Shown one piece after another: positions 8,541 through 17,702 of a stretch of DNA of 62,229 nt. The number at the start of each line of letters is the position of its first letter. Positions within the stretch are counted from its first letter, which is position 1. A model generated the notes under the pieces. That model did not search any database. It had not been told where the DNA came from and saw only the letters and a program-made list of their open reading frames with translations. This stretch comes from Acidobacteriota bacterium (GTDB lineage Bacteria > Acidobacteriota > UBA6911 > RPQK01 > DATIPO01): contig DATIPQ010000023.1 in the NCBI GenBank assembly GCA_035471785.1, positions 1 through 62,229 on the forward strand, read 5' to 3'. The translations under genes were made by a program, and so were the position numbers.

Positions 8541-11500
8541 GTGAAAAGGCTCGTGCCATTACTGGGGATGCTTTTTTGCACGGCCGGCTTCGCCTGGTGG
8601 AAGACGCCGGCCCCTCTCCAGGTCGACGTGGACAGCCTGAGAGTAGACGTGGGCGAACTTTCCGAGGGCCTGGTGATCCAAGCTGAGTTGAGAGGCCCAG
8701 CCCCTCAAGGCGATCCTTTACGTTTTCAAGCCTGGCTGCTGGAGAGCAACGGAGCCACGCTTTTTCATGGCTCGACGGCGGCAGAGCCGGGCCGGCCCAT
8801 CCGCATGAGAGCTGACGCCGCCCGATCCTTACTGGAGCTGGAGAAACTTCACACCTACCGCCTCCGCTACCAGCTCACCGATCCTGTTTCGGGCCAGGCC
8901 CTTGATGAAGACTATCTGAGCCTGCATCACCTGGTGCCGGCTTATTTCCAGCTCCGCTCCCACTACCTTCCCGAGGCCGCGGGTGAAGGGTGCCGCCTTC
9001 AGGTCTCGGCATACCATCCCTTCCTCAAGCATCCCGTGGCGGGCGTCGATCTGACCCTACGCCTCACCTCGCCGGGTCCGGCCAAGACCATGACGTCCCG
9101 CACCGGTCCCGGGGGCGTTGCCGTCCTCCAAGTGAGCATGCCCGAAGGAGGTACTCGCGGGTTCGAGTTGACGGGAAGCTACAGAGGTTTCGAACGCAGA
9201 GTCAAGGGACACCTGTATCACGCCGGCGGGAGCGCGTTCCTGGGCCTGGTCCTGGAGAAGCAGCTTTTCCGACCGGGCCAAACGGTGAGGGCGTCCCTAC
9301 ACCTGCTTGACCCGTCCGGGAAGGATGTGGCGGGCCGCACTGTCCGCCTCACGGCCACAAACCCTGGAGGCGCTGAGATCCACCGGTCCGAGTCTCAGAC
9401 CTCGGCCTGGGGGATCGCGGCTGCTCAGTTCCAATTGCCGCCAGAGGCTCCTGCCGGCTTCTACTGGGTGAAGGTCGAATGCACGGACAAGACCCTGAGC
9501 TGTCCTCCCGGGGACTACCGATTCCAGGTTCAATCCCATCAAGCACCCTCATTTCTGGTCGACATCGAAACCGACCGTCCCTTCTACCAGCCGGGACAGA
9601 CCCCCGTAGTGAGCGTCCAAGCCGTTTCCCCTTCAGGGCGTCCGTTGCGAAGCGGACTTGTCAGAATCGAAAGCTTGTCCTGGGTCACCCGCAGTGACCT
9701 GCCCAGGATGGCTGTCGAGGCCGATCTAAAACCCGACGGGACGGCTCAAGTGGCTCTCGATCTGTCGGGACTCGAGGTCGGTACCTACCGAGATGTCGAA
9801 TTGGCGGCAACCGTTAGCGGTGCCCGCGGCGGAGGGAGAGCAGAGAAGCGTTTCAAGATTCGAATCGCCCGCTATCCCATCCAGCCCCGCCTCCTCTCCA
9901 ATGCGCCTAGAGATGGTGCGATCTACTTCTCGACCCACACCGCCGTCGGCAAGCCCGTCGCCTGCAAGGTCCTGATCCGGGACCTGAGAAGCGGGGAGAC
10001 GGTCGAGGCCCGGACGAACCGCCATGGATACGGCAAGAGCCCAAGCCCCGCGGCTCCTGACAGCGTCAGCCAGGTTTCTCTAAAGGCGGAATGCGGACAA
10101 GGAATGATAGGGGTCGAGGACGAGGCCGACATCTACCCAAGCGGGGAAGCCTGCGAAGTTACGGCCTGCGTGGAGGAGGAGGGAAGCGTCAGGTTGCGAG
10201 TGCCCCGATCCCTTTTCCGTCCGGGCCAAGACCTTGCCGCGAGCATTGAGGCCGAGCCCGCGGCCGTTCCCCTGGTGATCGATGTCATTGCTGAGGATCG
10301 AGTGTTGAGCTCACATGAGGTCGAACGCCCTCTGGGGAGAGCCGAGGTCCGTATCCCTTATCGTCCGGAACTGGCAGGCATCGTGGCCATGAACGCCTTC
10401 GATCCGCTCACCGGGGACCAGTCGACCGCGCGGGTTTGGTATCTGCCCGGACAGGCTCTGCGCGTCGATATCGTTGCCGATGATCCCGCCACCTGGGAAG
10501 ATGGACAGGCCGGCCTGAATCTGCAGGTCCTGGACGCGCTTGGAAACGGACGCCAAGCCGCCCTGACCGTGAGCGTGGTCGACGAGACAAGAGGCGAGGG
10601 TCCTGGCGGGAATGAAGTCGACTCGGAGCCTTGGGACTTAACCGAGCCCTTGCGAAGCCTCGGCCCGGGCGACAAGATACCTTCCGAACTGGACTTGGCG
10701 GCCGAGGCGTGGCTGGCCAGCTATACCTGCTACGGCCGGCATTATCGCCAAGAGAGTTTCAGTCCGCCCCCGGAGCCTCCTCAGACTGTCTTTGCCGATC
10801 AGATGCGCCGGGCAATCAGTGCCGTTGCCGAGGCTGCCGGCGCGAATGCGGTTCTGCAGGCGCCCGAGGGGGAGCAAGCCGGATTCCGCGATTGGCTGGC
10901 TATCTCGAAGAGCGACGCCGATTTACGCGATCCCTGGAATCAGCCCTTCTACGCAGAGTGCGCCGGTGTTTGGGATCAGGTCATGGTAACCTTGCATTCC
11001 TCGGGTCCCGACCGCATCCGCGGCAACTCCGACGACTTTGAGGCCGGTTCCCATCGTTGGGACTATCTGGGCTCCCGCAGGGACCGCATCGAAGAGCTGA
11101 TGATTCAGCATCTCGAGGAGAATCTGCTGCCCCTGACGGACATCCGGGGGGTAATGAGGACGTTGGCCCGCCAGGGGGTGGACCTGCGGACTTGGAGGGA
11201 CCCCTGCGGAGAGAGTCTTCATTTTGCCCTGGGCGGTTCGGGAGGTAAGCAGTGGGTGCTTGTCAGCACGAAGGAACCTCTCCGGGACCGATACGATGAC
11301 ATCACCCATGTCCGCCGATTGGCTGTGGCTCACGCCGAGTGGGATTACGCTCGCCCCCTGGCAACCCGCCTGCAGGACGTGGCCGACCAATATCGGGGGG
11401 AGTCCGGCCAACCGATCCCCGACGAAATCGCCTTCCGTCGGGCACTGCGAGAGGAGGGGATCGAGGCGGAGCGCCTTCGAGACCAATACGGCCACAGGCT

Positions 11501-12587
11501 CGATCTTGAAACCCGTCTCAACGCCCGGGGAATGGAGATCGCTCTGATCAGCCCGGGTCGGGACGGCGAGCGCCAGGCCGGCGTGTTCAGCGACGACTTT
11601 GCTCTCTGGAGCACTCCGCTGCAAGACTTCTCCGCCTCCTGGCGTCCCCGCATGGTGGAGGCGCTCAAGGAAGCCCATCAGGTCAGCGGAGAGATCCCTC
11701 TCAGGGCTGAGGTCCTCTGGCGCATTCTCGGAAGCAAGGATCTCAGCCGCAGCAGCCTGCGTGATCCCTGGGGACGCCGCCTCCATGCCCGATGGGACCT
11801 GCGCGCCTTTGGCGCTTTCGAACATGGCCGCCGAGGCGGCTCTACACCCAACCGTGGCGAGACGGCCTTGGCTCTCATCCGTGTGCTGAGCGCCGGAAAC
11901 GACGGCAAAGCGGACACGGTTGACGATATCGCTCTGGTGCGTCTGGCGGCCCGGCTGCAGTTGCCCCCTGAGGGCTCCATCGCCCAAATCGAGAAGAGGG
12001 CGCAGAGCCTACCGGGAGAATATCTCTTCGACCGTTATCTGCTGCAAGGAACTGTCCTTGACCCGAGCGGCGCCGTCGTACCGGGTGCAGAGGTGGTGGC
12101 GGTCGGCAGGGGCGGTGTGGAGGCCTCTACGCTCACCAACGATGAAGGGCGGTACACTTTCCGCCTGGCGGCCGGAGTCTACTCCATCAAAGGGCAATTG
12201 ACCGGTTTCCGCACAACCCTGATTACCGATGTCGCAGTGGGTGATGCGGCCAGCGTGGATCTGAACATCGAACTTCAACTGGGTCTGCCTTCAGAAATAC
12301 TGACGACGTCGGCCGCAAACGCCAGGGAGTGGACCGCGCAGGGGCCGGGAAACCGGTCCACCGCCGGCCAGCCTCGGTCGAACCCTCCCCCTTCGCAAGG
12401 GAATTTGCCCGAGACGCTCTTTTGGAGCCATCAGTTGATCACCGATGACCAAGGACGCGCCCGCCTGGAGTTTCCGCTGCCGGAGAGAACTACCGTCTGG
12501 AGGGTCAGCGTCGAGGCGTCAACGCGGACGGGACAAGCAGGTTCCTGCAGAAAGGTCTCACGAGCCTCGGAAAAGGCGAAACGATGA
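8541..12587 (+). CDS. Truncated paralogue of the alpha-2-macroglobulin-like protein
   Basis: 1348 aa from a GTG start 14 bp after the upstream stop, with a strong AAAAGGAGGT site, so it is translated from the same transcript. It is colinear with the upstream protein: signal peptide, macroglobulin domains, the insertion with DPWNQPF (near 797), GPDRIRGNSDDF, DPWGRR and GNDGKADTVDDI, then the carboxypeptidase-regulatory domain (about 1167-1245). It reaches LPETLFWSHQLITDDQGRA (near 1289), loses similarity after about residue 1325, and ends in a short unrelated basic tail. The thioester domain and receptor-binding domain are absent. The reading frame is otherwise intact over 4 kb, so it may be a functional non-thioester protein or a recently truncated gene. 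Confidence 0.85.
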   Translation: MKRLVPLLGMLFCTAGFAWWKTPAPLQVDVDSLRVDVGELSEGLVIQAELRGPAPQGDPLRFQAWLLESNGATLFHGSTAAEPGRPIRMRADAARSLLELEKLHTYRLRYQLTDPVSGQALDEDYLSLHHLVPAYFQLRSHYLPEAAGEGCRLQVSAYHPFLKHPVAGVDLTLRLTSPGPAKTMTSRTGPGGVAVLQVSMPEGGTRGFELTGSYRGFERRVKGHLYHAGGSAFLGLVLEKQLFRPGQTVRASLHLLDPSGKDVAGRTVRLTATNPGGAEIHRSESQTSAWGIAAAQFQLPPEAPAGFYWVKVECTDKTLSCPPGDYRFQVQSHQAPSFLVDIETDRPFYQPGQTPVVSVQAVSPSGRPLRSGLVRIESLSWVTRSDLPRMAVEADLKPDGTAQVALDLSGLEVGTYRDVELAATVSGARGGGRAEKRFKIRIARYPIQPRLLSNAPRDGAIYFSTHTAVGKPVACKVLIRDLRSGETVEARTNRHGYGKSPSPAAPDSVSQVSLKAECGQGMIGVEDEADIYPSGEACEVTACVEEEGSVRLRVPRSLFRPGQDLAASIEAEPAAVPLVIDVIAEDRVLSSHEVERPLGRAEVRIPYRPELAGIVAMNAFDPLTGDQSTARVWYLPGQALRVDIVADDPATWEDGQAGLNLQVLDALGNGRQAALTVSVVDETRGEGPGGNEVDSEPWDLTEPLRSLGPGDKIPSELDLAAEAWLASYTCYGRHYRQESFSPPPEPPQTVFADQMRRAISAVAEAAGANAVLQAPEGEQAGFRDWLAISKSDADLRDPWNQPFYAECAGVWDQVMVTLHSSGPDRIRGNSDDFEAGSHRWDYLGSRRDRIEELMIQHLEENLLPLTDIRGVMRTLARQGVDLRTWRDPCGESLHFALGGSGGKQWVLVSTKEPLRDRYDDITHVRRLAVAHAEWDYARPLATRLQDVADQYRGESGQPIPDEIAFRRALREEGIEAERLRDQYGHRLDLETRLNARGMEIALISPGRDGERQAGVFSDDFALWSTPLQDFSASWRPRMVEALKEAHQVSGEIPLRAEVLWRILGSKDLSRSSLRDPWGRRLHARWDLRAFGAFEHGRRGGSTPNRGETALALIRVLSAGNDGKADTVDDIALVRLAARLQLPPEGSIAQIEKRAQSLPGEYLFDRYLLQGTVLDPSGAVVPGAEVVAVGRGGVEASTLTNDEGRYTFRLAAGVYSIKGQLTGFRTTLITDVAVGDAASVDLNIELQLGLPSEILTTSAANAREWTAQGPGNRSTAGQPRSNPPPSQGNLPETLFWSHQLITDDQGRARLEFPLPERTTVWRVSVEASTRTGQAGSCRKVSRASEKAKR

Positions 12588-12652
12588 TGCGCCCCGGCGC
12601 CGAGAACCACTTAATTGCGCCGAGCAGCCTCGGCCAGTAGAATAGGCAGCTT

Positions 12653-12958
12653 ATGAAGACCCGCAGCCTCCTCGTTACGCTGGTGTTTTTGCTGACGCTT
12701 CAGCCGGCCTGCTTTCTCAAGTTCTGGGGCAAGGACAAGACCCCGGAAGAGAAAAAGTACGACATCTACGGCACCGTCAAGGAAATCGACCGCGAGCAGT
12801 TGGTGATCGAACCCAGGAGCGGCCAGAGCATGGAGTTCAAAATGCTGGAAAGCTCCATCAAGGGCGGCGACTTCGGCCCGGGAGCTTACGTGCACGTCTA
12901 TTACCGGCAAAGGGAAGGCGTCCGCGAAGTGGTCATGGTGGTCGAGAAGATCAACTGA
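12653..12958 (+). CDS. Small predicted lipoprotein
   Basis: 101 aa. A hydrophobic leader followed by LQPAC is a good lipobox, so the mature protein probably starts at Cys20 and is membrane-anchored. The rest is a small beta-rich domain (YDIYGTVKEIDREQLVIEP, then AYVHVYYRQREGVREVVMVV), reminiscent of OB-like folds, but no family is recognised. It follows the truncated macroglobulin gene by 65 bp, with only a weak ribosome site. Its 3' end overlaps the convergent glycosyltransferase by 8 bp. Confidence 0.7.
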   Translation: MKTRSLLVTLVFLLTLQPACFLKFWGKDKTPEEKKYDIYGTVKEIDREQLVIEPRSGQSMEFKMLESSIKGGDFGPGAYVHVYYRQREGVREVVMVVEKIN

Positions 12959-14168
12959 GCACTTCAGTCTCTTCAGGGGAATGGAGGCGGTAGCGTATGC
13001 CTCTCCAGGTGATGTCGCGGCTGAAGGCCGAGCGCAGCAGCCCTTGCAGGGTGAGCAAAGCGGCCAGGGGGCCCAGCAGCAAGTAGGCCCAGCGGCGGCG
13101 GACGGCGTGAGACGGCAGGAGCGATTCCAGGCCCAGCAGACGCAGCCAGGCCTTGCCCACGCCCAGGCCGTAGATGGCGCCCAGCAGGGATAGCCAGAGG
13201 GGCGTGAAAGCGGGGAAGGCGCTCCCTGCCGCAGCCATTCCAATCAACATCACGGCGCTGCCCCACAGGCTGAGGACATTGATGCTCTGTCCCAGCAGGG
13301 CCAGTTTCCAGAGCAAGGGATGGTAGACGCGGGTAATGACCATCTGGCGGTAGATGAACTCCAGCAGTTCGCTCCAGGTGCAGTCTTCCAGCGAGAGGCT
13401 GATGCAGTGCGGCTGAAAGCAGATTCCCCGTCCGCTGCGGGAGGAGCAGGCGCGCACAGCCTCGGAGAGAGCGTAGTCGTCGCTGAGCGCCCGCTGCCAA
13501 CGGCGCTCAACGTCCAGCTTATGGAACTGACTGCGGGTGACGGCCATGGCCCCGCCCCAGGCGAAGGGAGCATTCCTTTCCGTCAGCAGGGAGAGGCTGC
13601 CGGCGTTCCAAACCGAGCGCAGGAGCGAGGCGGCTCCGCCTTCTTGCGGCACATACCAGCGGAAACCGGTGGAGGCGGCGCAGAAGTCCTCCTCGAGGGG
13701 TCCCAGCAGACGCCGCAGCCAGTCCGCAGCCGGCCGGATATCGGAGTCGCCGAAGGCCAGGACCTGGTCGCCGGGACGCAGGTATTGAAGAGCCGCCAGC
13801 AGGTTATGAACCTTCTGGGAGCGTCCGCGTGCGGTTCCCGAGATCACCAGGCGGCAGGGGAGATGGGGGTGTTCGGCCATCAGTTCGCGCAACACGGCGA
13901 CGCTGGCGTCCCGTCGGCTGTCGGTCACCAGCAGCAATTGGTAATCGGGATGGTCCTGACGGAAGAAGGCTGCAAGATTGCGGCGGAATCCCGGGTCGAG
14001 TCCGCGGCAGGGGACGATCAGCGATGCAGGCGCAGGATCGGACGGCGCGGGCGCTGACGCCTGGCTGCGCAGGAAGCGGCGAAAGGAAAAACCGCCCCGC
14101 AGGGAGTGAAGCGCCTCAAAGAGCGAGAGCCAGCAGAGGATGAAAAGGGCCCAGGAAAGGAGGTTCAT
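12951..14168 (-). CDS. Membrane glycosyltransferase, family 2 (ceramide glucosyltransferase/HpnI-like)
   Basis: 405 aa from the ATG at 14168; an upstream in-frame extension is arginine-rich and lacks coding character. An N-terminal membrane segment (MNLLSWALFILCWLSLFEAL) precedes a GT-A domain with ASLIVPCRG, the metal-binding FGDSDIRP, GGAMAVTRSQF and the catalytic-region SDDYALSEAVR. The C-terminal third holds about three or four membrane segments. This arrangement matches the GT21/HpnI group that adds sugars to lipids at the inner membrane. The acceptor lipid is unknown. No hopanoid or sphingolipid genes are adjacent. Confidence 0.8.
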   Translation of the reverse strand: MNLLSWALFILCWLSLFEALHSLRGGFSFRRFLRSQASAPAPSDPAPASLIVPCRGLDPGFRRNLAAFFRQDHPDYQLLLVTDSRRDASVAVLRELMAEHPHLPCRLVISGTARGRSQKVHNLLAALQYLRPGDQVLAFGDSDIRPAADWLRRLLGPLEEDFCAASTGFRWYVPQEGGAASLLRSVWNAGSLSLLTERNAPFAWGGAMAVTRSQFHKLDVERRWQRALSDDYALSEAVRACSSRSGRGICFQPHCISLSLEDCTWSELLEFIYRQMVITRVYHPLLWKLALLGQSINVLSLWGSAVMLIGMAAAGSAFPAFTPLWLSLLGAIYGLGVGKAWLRLLGLESLLPSHAVRRRWAYLLLGPLAALLTLQGLLRSAFSRDITWRGIRYRLHSPEETEVLS

Positions 14169-14592
14169 GAAAACTGAACGTCCCAAACGATCTCGCCGCC
14201 TACCCCGAGCCGGGTGCTCCCTGCCGGGTGGCGTCCGGCTCGGTGGGCGATAGCTCCTTCCCGCTGCGCCCCTTGAGGCGAAGCGAGCCAATGTTTTTCG
14301 CCTGTTGCTCCAAACCCAGAAAGCGACTCGACCGCTTGGGACGATCGATGCCTTAGTGTAGTCGGTCGAGCCCTGCCCACAAGTCCCTTAATACTCTGCA
14401 CATCTTCGCTGCACATTCGGCCAAGGCCCTGGGACCGACGCAGAAAGCCCTCTGCCGAGAGTCCGGCCACAGGTTTTCCACGGGTTTTTCCACAAACGGT
14501 GGAAAAGGCGCGAAGTTGTTGATTCGAAGCCACTTGCGCAACCTTCGAGTTGACCGTTTTGGGCGCTCTCATGACTTCATTTTCCTCGCCCC
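14169..14592. other. 424-bp intergenic region with two inverted repeats
   Basis: No convincing gene: reading frames here lack coding character or homology. It contains a GC-rich inverted repeat (CCGAGCCGG at 14205-14213, CCGGCTCGG at 14235-14243). It also has a T-rich cluster at 14474-14506 with three TTTTCCAC-type words, two of them forming TTTTCCAC-aaacg-GTGGAAAA. The region probably includes the glycosyltransferase promoter. Confidence 0.5.
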
Positions 14593-15960
14593 TCAGTCGA
14601 TCCAAACGGTCTTGGCGTTGACAAAGGCTCGGATGCCTTCGCGGGAGAGTTCGCGGCCGAATCCGGAATCCTTCACGCCACCGAATGGCAACCGCGGATC
14701 AGACTTGACCATGCTGTTGACGAAGACCGCCCCGGCCTCGATGAGGGGGATGAGGCGCTCGGCCCTCTCCAGCGACGAGGTCCACAGGCTGGCGCCCAAT
14801 CCGTAGGCGGTTTCGTTAGCCATCGACACAGCGTCGTCTTCGCTTTTGAAGGTGCGCAGCGCGGCCACCGGGCCGAACAATTCCTGACGGGCCGCGGGCG
14901 AACCCGCCGGGACCTGACTGAGGACGGTGGGCGGGTAGAAGAACCCCTTGCCGCGGATCACCTTCCCTCCGCACAGCAGTTTGGCGCCGGCTTGGAGGGT
15001 GTCCTCGACCTGTTGGTGGAGCTTCTCGCGCAGGTCCTGGCGGGCCAGGGGGCCGATGGCGGTGGACTCGTCCAGGGGATCCCCCATCTGGCGGGACCGC
15101 ATGGCCTCGCACAGTCCCTCGCAGAAGCGCTCAGCCACCGACTCCTGCACCAGAAAGCGCTTGGCGGCGATGCAGCTCTGCCCGTTGTTCTGGCAGCGGG
15201 CCGCCGCCCCGACTTCCACAGCCTGTTGCAAGTCGGCGTCTTGGAAGACGATGAAGGGATCGCTGCCTCCCAGCTCCAGCACCAGCGGCTTGAGGGAAGA
15301 ACCCGCCCTCTCGGCCACCTGGCGTCCGGCCCCAGTCGACCCGGTCAAGGTGACGCCCCTGACGCGCCCGTCGGCGATCACGTCGGCGGCCTGGCGGTTG
15401 CTGAGAAAGAGGTTCTGAACGACCCCGGGCGGAAAGCCCGCCTGTCCCAAGAGTTCTTCAATGGCCAGCGCGCACGCGGGGGTGTTGGGGGCGTGCTTGA
15501 GCAATATGGTGTTGCCGGCCATGAGGGCGGGCGCCCCGAAGCGGAAGAGCTGCCAAAAAGGGAAGTTCCAGGGCATGATGGCCAGCACGGGGCCCAGCGG
15601 ATCGTAGCGGACCAGTGAGCGGGCTGCGTCGGAGTGGCGTTCCTCGGGGGTCAGATAAGAGGGGCCGTGTTGGGCGAAGTAACGGCAGACCCAGGCGCAT
15701 TTCTCCGCCTCGGCTCGCCCTTCAGCCAAGGGCTTTCCCATCTCTTCGGCCATCAGAGCGCCCAGCGAGGAGGCTCTTTCCTGCAGCAACCCGGCCGCCG
15801 CCGTCAGCCTCTCTGCGCGCTGCTCGAAAGACCAGTTCTTGTATTCTTGAAAGGCCTGCCAGGAGTCGCGCAAAGCCTGTTCGACGGCTTCTTCCCCGGC
15901 GGTTTCATAGCGGCGGACGAGCTGACCCGTGGCGGGATTGAGCGTGCGGTATTCGATCAT
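14593..15960 (-). CDS. NAD(P)-dependent aldehyde dehydrogenase, succinate-semialdehyde dehydrogenase type
   Basis: 455 aa, full length for the GabD1/Sad subgroup of the ALDH superfamily. It oxidises succinate semialdehyde or a similar aldehyde to the acid. Motifs in order: MPWNFPFWQLFRFGAPALMAGN (cofactor and catalytic Asn region), LTGSTGAGRQ (Rossmann loop), LELGGSDPF (general-base Glu) and NNGQSCIAAKRF (nucleophilic Cys). The C-terminal PFGGVKDSGFGREL motif is present. Single gene; its neighbours give no pathway. The substrate is inferred from subgroup resemblance only. Confidence 0.85.
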   Translation of the reverse strand: MIEYRTLNPATGQLVRRYETAGEEAVEQALRDSWQAFQEYKNWSFEQRAERLTAAAGLLQERASSLGALMAEEMGKPLAEGRAEAEKCAWVCRYFAQHGPSYLTPEERHSDAARSLVRYDPLGPVLAIMPWNFPFWQLFRFGAPALMAGNTILLKHAPNTPACALAIEELLGQAGFPPGVVQNLFLSNRQAADVIADGRVRGVTLTGSTGAGRQVAERAGSSLKPLVLELGGSDPFIVFQDADLQQAVEVGAAARCQNNGQSCIAAKRFLVQESVAERFCEGLCEAMRSRQMGDPLDESTAIGPLARQDLREKLHQQVEDTLQAGAKLLCGGKVIRGKGFFYPPTVLSQVPAGSPAARQELFGPVAALRTFKSEDDAVSMANETAYGLGASLWTSSLERAERLIPLIEAGAVFVNSMVKSDPRLPFGGVKDSGFGRELSREGIRAFVNAKTVWID

Positions 15961-16115
15961 GCTACTAGCTTATCTCGAAGGCCGCCGCTGGGAAAAACGG
16001 CCCCAGGGCCGGAGCCGCCCGCCAGCCCCGAGATTTTTGTGACGATGGGCTTGACGCCCTGTGGTAGGCTGTTCGGTGGGCAACTTGACCGCCGGTCCTC
16101 TGTGCAGGATGTGGC

Positions 16116-17408
16116 ATGGAGAGAGGACGCTTTCTTGGCCGGCGATGGTCGAATTCAATCTTGAGCAGGCGGGTCTTGACCGTCCTGGCGAGTCTTTGTC
16201 TGCTCTGCCTGAGCGAATGGGCGCCGCTGGTGCTGGCTGCCGGTTCGCTCGAAATCAGCAATCGCTATAGTCCCCGCAACCAACGGCGCCCGCGCCGCCC
16301 CGACACGCGCTACATCGTCCTGCACACGACTGAGGGCGGCGAGAGGGGGTCTTTGCGCAAGATCCGTAGCCGCGGCGAGGCTCATTATTTCGTCACCCTC
16401 AAGGGCAGAGTCTACCGGGTGATCGAAAAGAGCAAGATCGCCAAGCACGCCGGACGCAGCATGTGGGAGGGGCGCAGTACCCTCGACAACCACTCCATCG
16501 GAATCGAGGTTGTGGGATACCACGACCGTGAGATCAACGAGGCCCAGTACAAGGCCCTGCGCGAGCTGGTGCGCCAACTGCAGAGCTACTACCGCATCCC
16601 CGACCGCAACGTGTTGACTCATTCCATGGTCGCTTACGGGCGGCCCAACCGCTTCCATCCCTACAACCACCGCGGACGCAAGCGTTGCGCCATGGTTTTC
16701 GCCCGTCACCAAGTGAGAGCCAAACTGGGCTTAGAGGAAAAGCCACTCAAAGACCTTGACGTGGAAGAGGGCCGTTTGGCGGTGGCCGATCCCGAACTTT
16801 ATCGTTTCTTGTTTGCGCCTGCCCCCGCCGAGTCTCGCCGGGCCGAGGCACCGCCCAGCCATCCCAACGTCATCACGCCCGGATGGACGGCTTGGCATAT
16901 CGCCCGCGAACATTACGCCTCCGCCGATACCGTCTACGTTTTTCCCGACGGTCGGCGCCTGGCCGGCAACCAGATCGAGAACTGGGGACGCATTCCCGTG
17001 GGCACCCAGGTGCTGGTGGATGAGAGGGAGGAGCCTCAGGGCGAGTTCGAGGGATTCCTTGAAGTGGAGGAGGAATCGATCTCCGCCTCGGAAGTGGCGG
17101 GTCAACTGGCCCGCTCCGAGACCACCATCTACTTCTTGCCCAACGGAATGGTGCGGACGGGAAGGGAGATGGCGGCCCGCACCTCGACCCAGCAGTTGTT
17201 GCAGGACTTGCCGGCAGGGACGCGCATCCTCACCGGATATGTCTACGGAGGACATGTACGCAGCAGCCGTCCCCCGGTCAAGATCGCCGGAATGAAGTGG
17301 AATTATCCCTCCACCTTCTATCGTTTCCCCGACGGGCGAATACTCTCTGGAGACGAGATCGACGACGGCTCCATCCCCAGCAAGACCTTGGTCTTTTACC
17401 AGCACTAG
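16116..17408 (+). CDS. N-acetylmuramoyl-L-alanine amidase (Amidase_2), exported
   Basis: 430 aa. An N-terminal signal segment (SRRVLTVLASLCLLCLSEW) leads to an amidase_2/PGRP domain (about 60-200): YIVLHTTEGG with the first zinc His, YRVIEKSKIAKHAG, SIGIEVVGYHD and VLTHSMVAYGRPNRFHPYNH with the second His. The enzyme cleaves the lactyl-amide bond between muramic acid and the stem peptide in the periplasm. The C-terminal 230 residues hold repeated units of the form YxFPDGRxLxGxxI (near 278, 345 and 405), possibly a small wall-binding repeat. Its stop codon TAG is the start of the adjoining R1/CTAG junction. Confidence 0.85.
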   Translation: MERGRFLGRRWSNSILSRRVLTVLASLCLLCLSEWAPLVLAAGSLEISNRYSPRNQRRPRRPDTRYIVLHTTEGGERGSLRKIRSRGEAHYFVTLKGRVYRVIEKSKIAKHAGRSMWEGRSTLDNHSIGIEVVGYHDREINEAQYKALRELVRQLQSYYRIPDRNVLTHSMVAYGRPNRFHPYNHRGRKRCAMVFARHQVRAKLGLEEKPLKDLDVEEGRLAVADPELYRFLFAPAPAESRRAEAPPSHPNVITPGWTAWHIAREHYASADTVYVFPDGRRLAGNQIENWGRIPVGTQVLVDEREEPQGEFEGFLEVEEESISASEVAGQLARSETTIYFLPNGMVRTGREMAARTSTQQLLQDLPAGTRILTGYVYGGHVRSSRPPVKIAGMKWNYPSTFYRFPDGRILSGDEIDDGSIPSKTLVFYQH

Positions 17409-17490
17409 CGAGCTGCCTCATACCGCCGAGAGCAAATGAGCCTTCACCGCCGTCGCTGATGGTTGACCCGTGTGTGAACTTGCTGGCCAC
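17409..17490 (+). repeat. R1 repeat, copy b (82 bp) flanked by CTAG
   Basis: An 82-bp unit bounded on both sides by CTAG (17405-17408 and 17491-17494). The left CTAG includes the stop codon of the amidase gene. Confidence 0.85.
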
Positions 17491-17503
17491 CTAGTGGCCC
17501 TAG

Positions 17504-17696
17504 TGCTGCCGGTTATAAGTTCTGAGCCAGGGCCCTCCGTTTTCTTGTCCCTGACAGGGACAGATTCGCCAGCAGGGTCAGCCCCGGCGAGCGCCAGCGA
17601 GACGGCGGCGCCACCCTGGGTTTCAGACGGCAAGGCTCTGAACGCTGAAAGCGTGGAATAACGCGACAGGGCGGCTCAAAGCTTCTGACGCACTGC
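17504..17696 (+). repeat. R2 MITE-like element, copy a (internally deleted)
   Basis: Starts TGCTGCCGG after CTAG (17500-17503) and ends GACGCACTGCA, 6 bp before the stop codon of the convergent sensor kinase. At 193 bp it is shorter than the other copies because an internal segment around the GATTCGCCAGC word is missing. It carries the inner CCACCCTGGG half-palindrome. Confidence 0.85.
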
Positions 17697-17702
17697 AGCG
17701 GC

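Noticed and set aside
14165-14605. 146-aa minus-strand open frame between glycosyltransferase and aldehyde dehydrogenase
   Set aside because: No ribosome site, no homology pattern, composition of random GC-rich sequence; the region is better read as intergenic.
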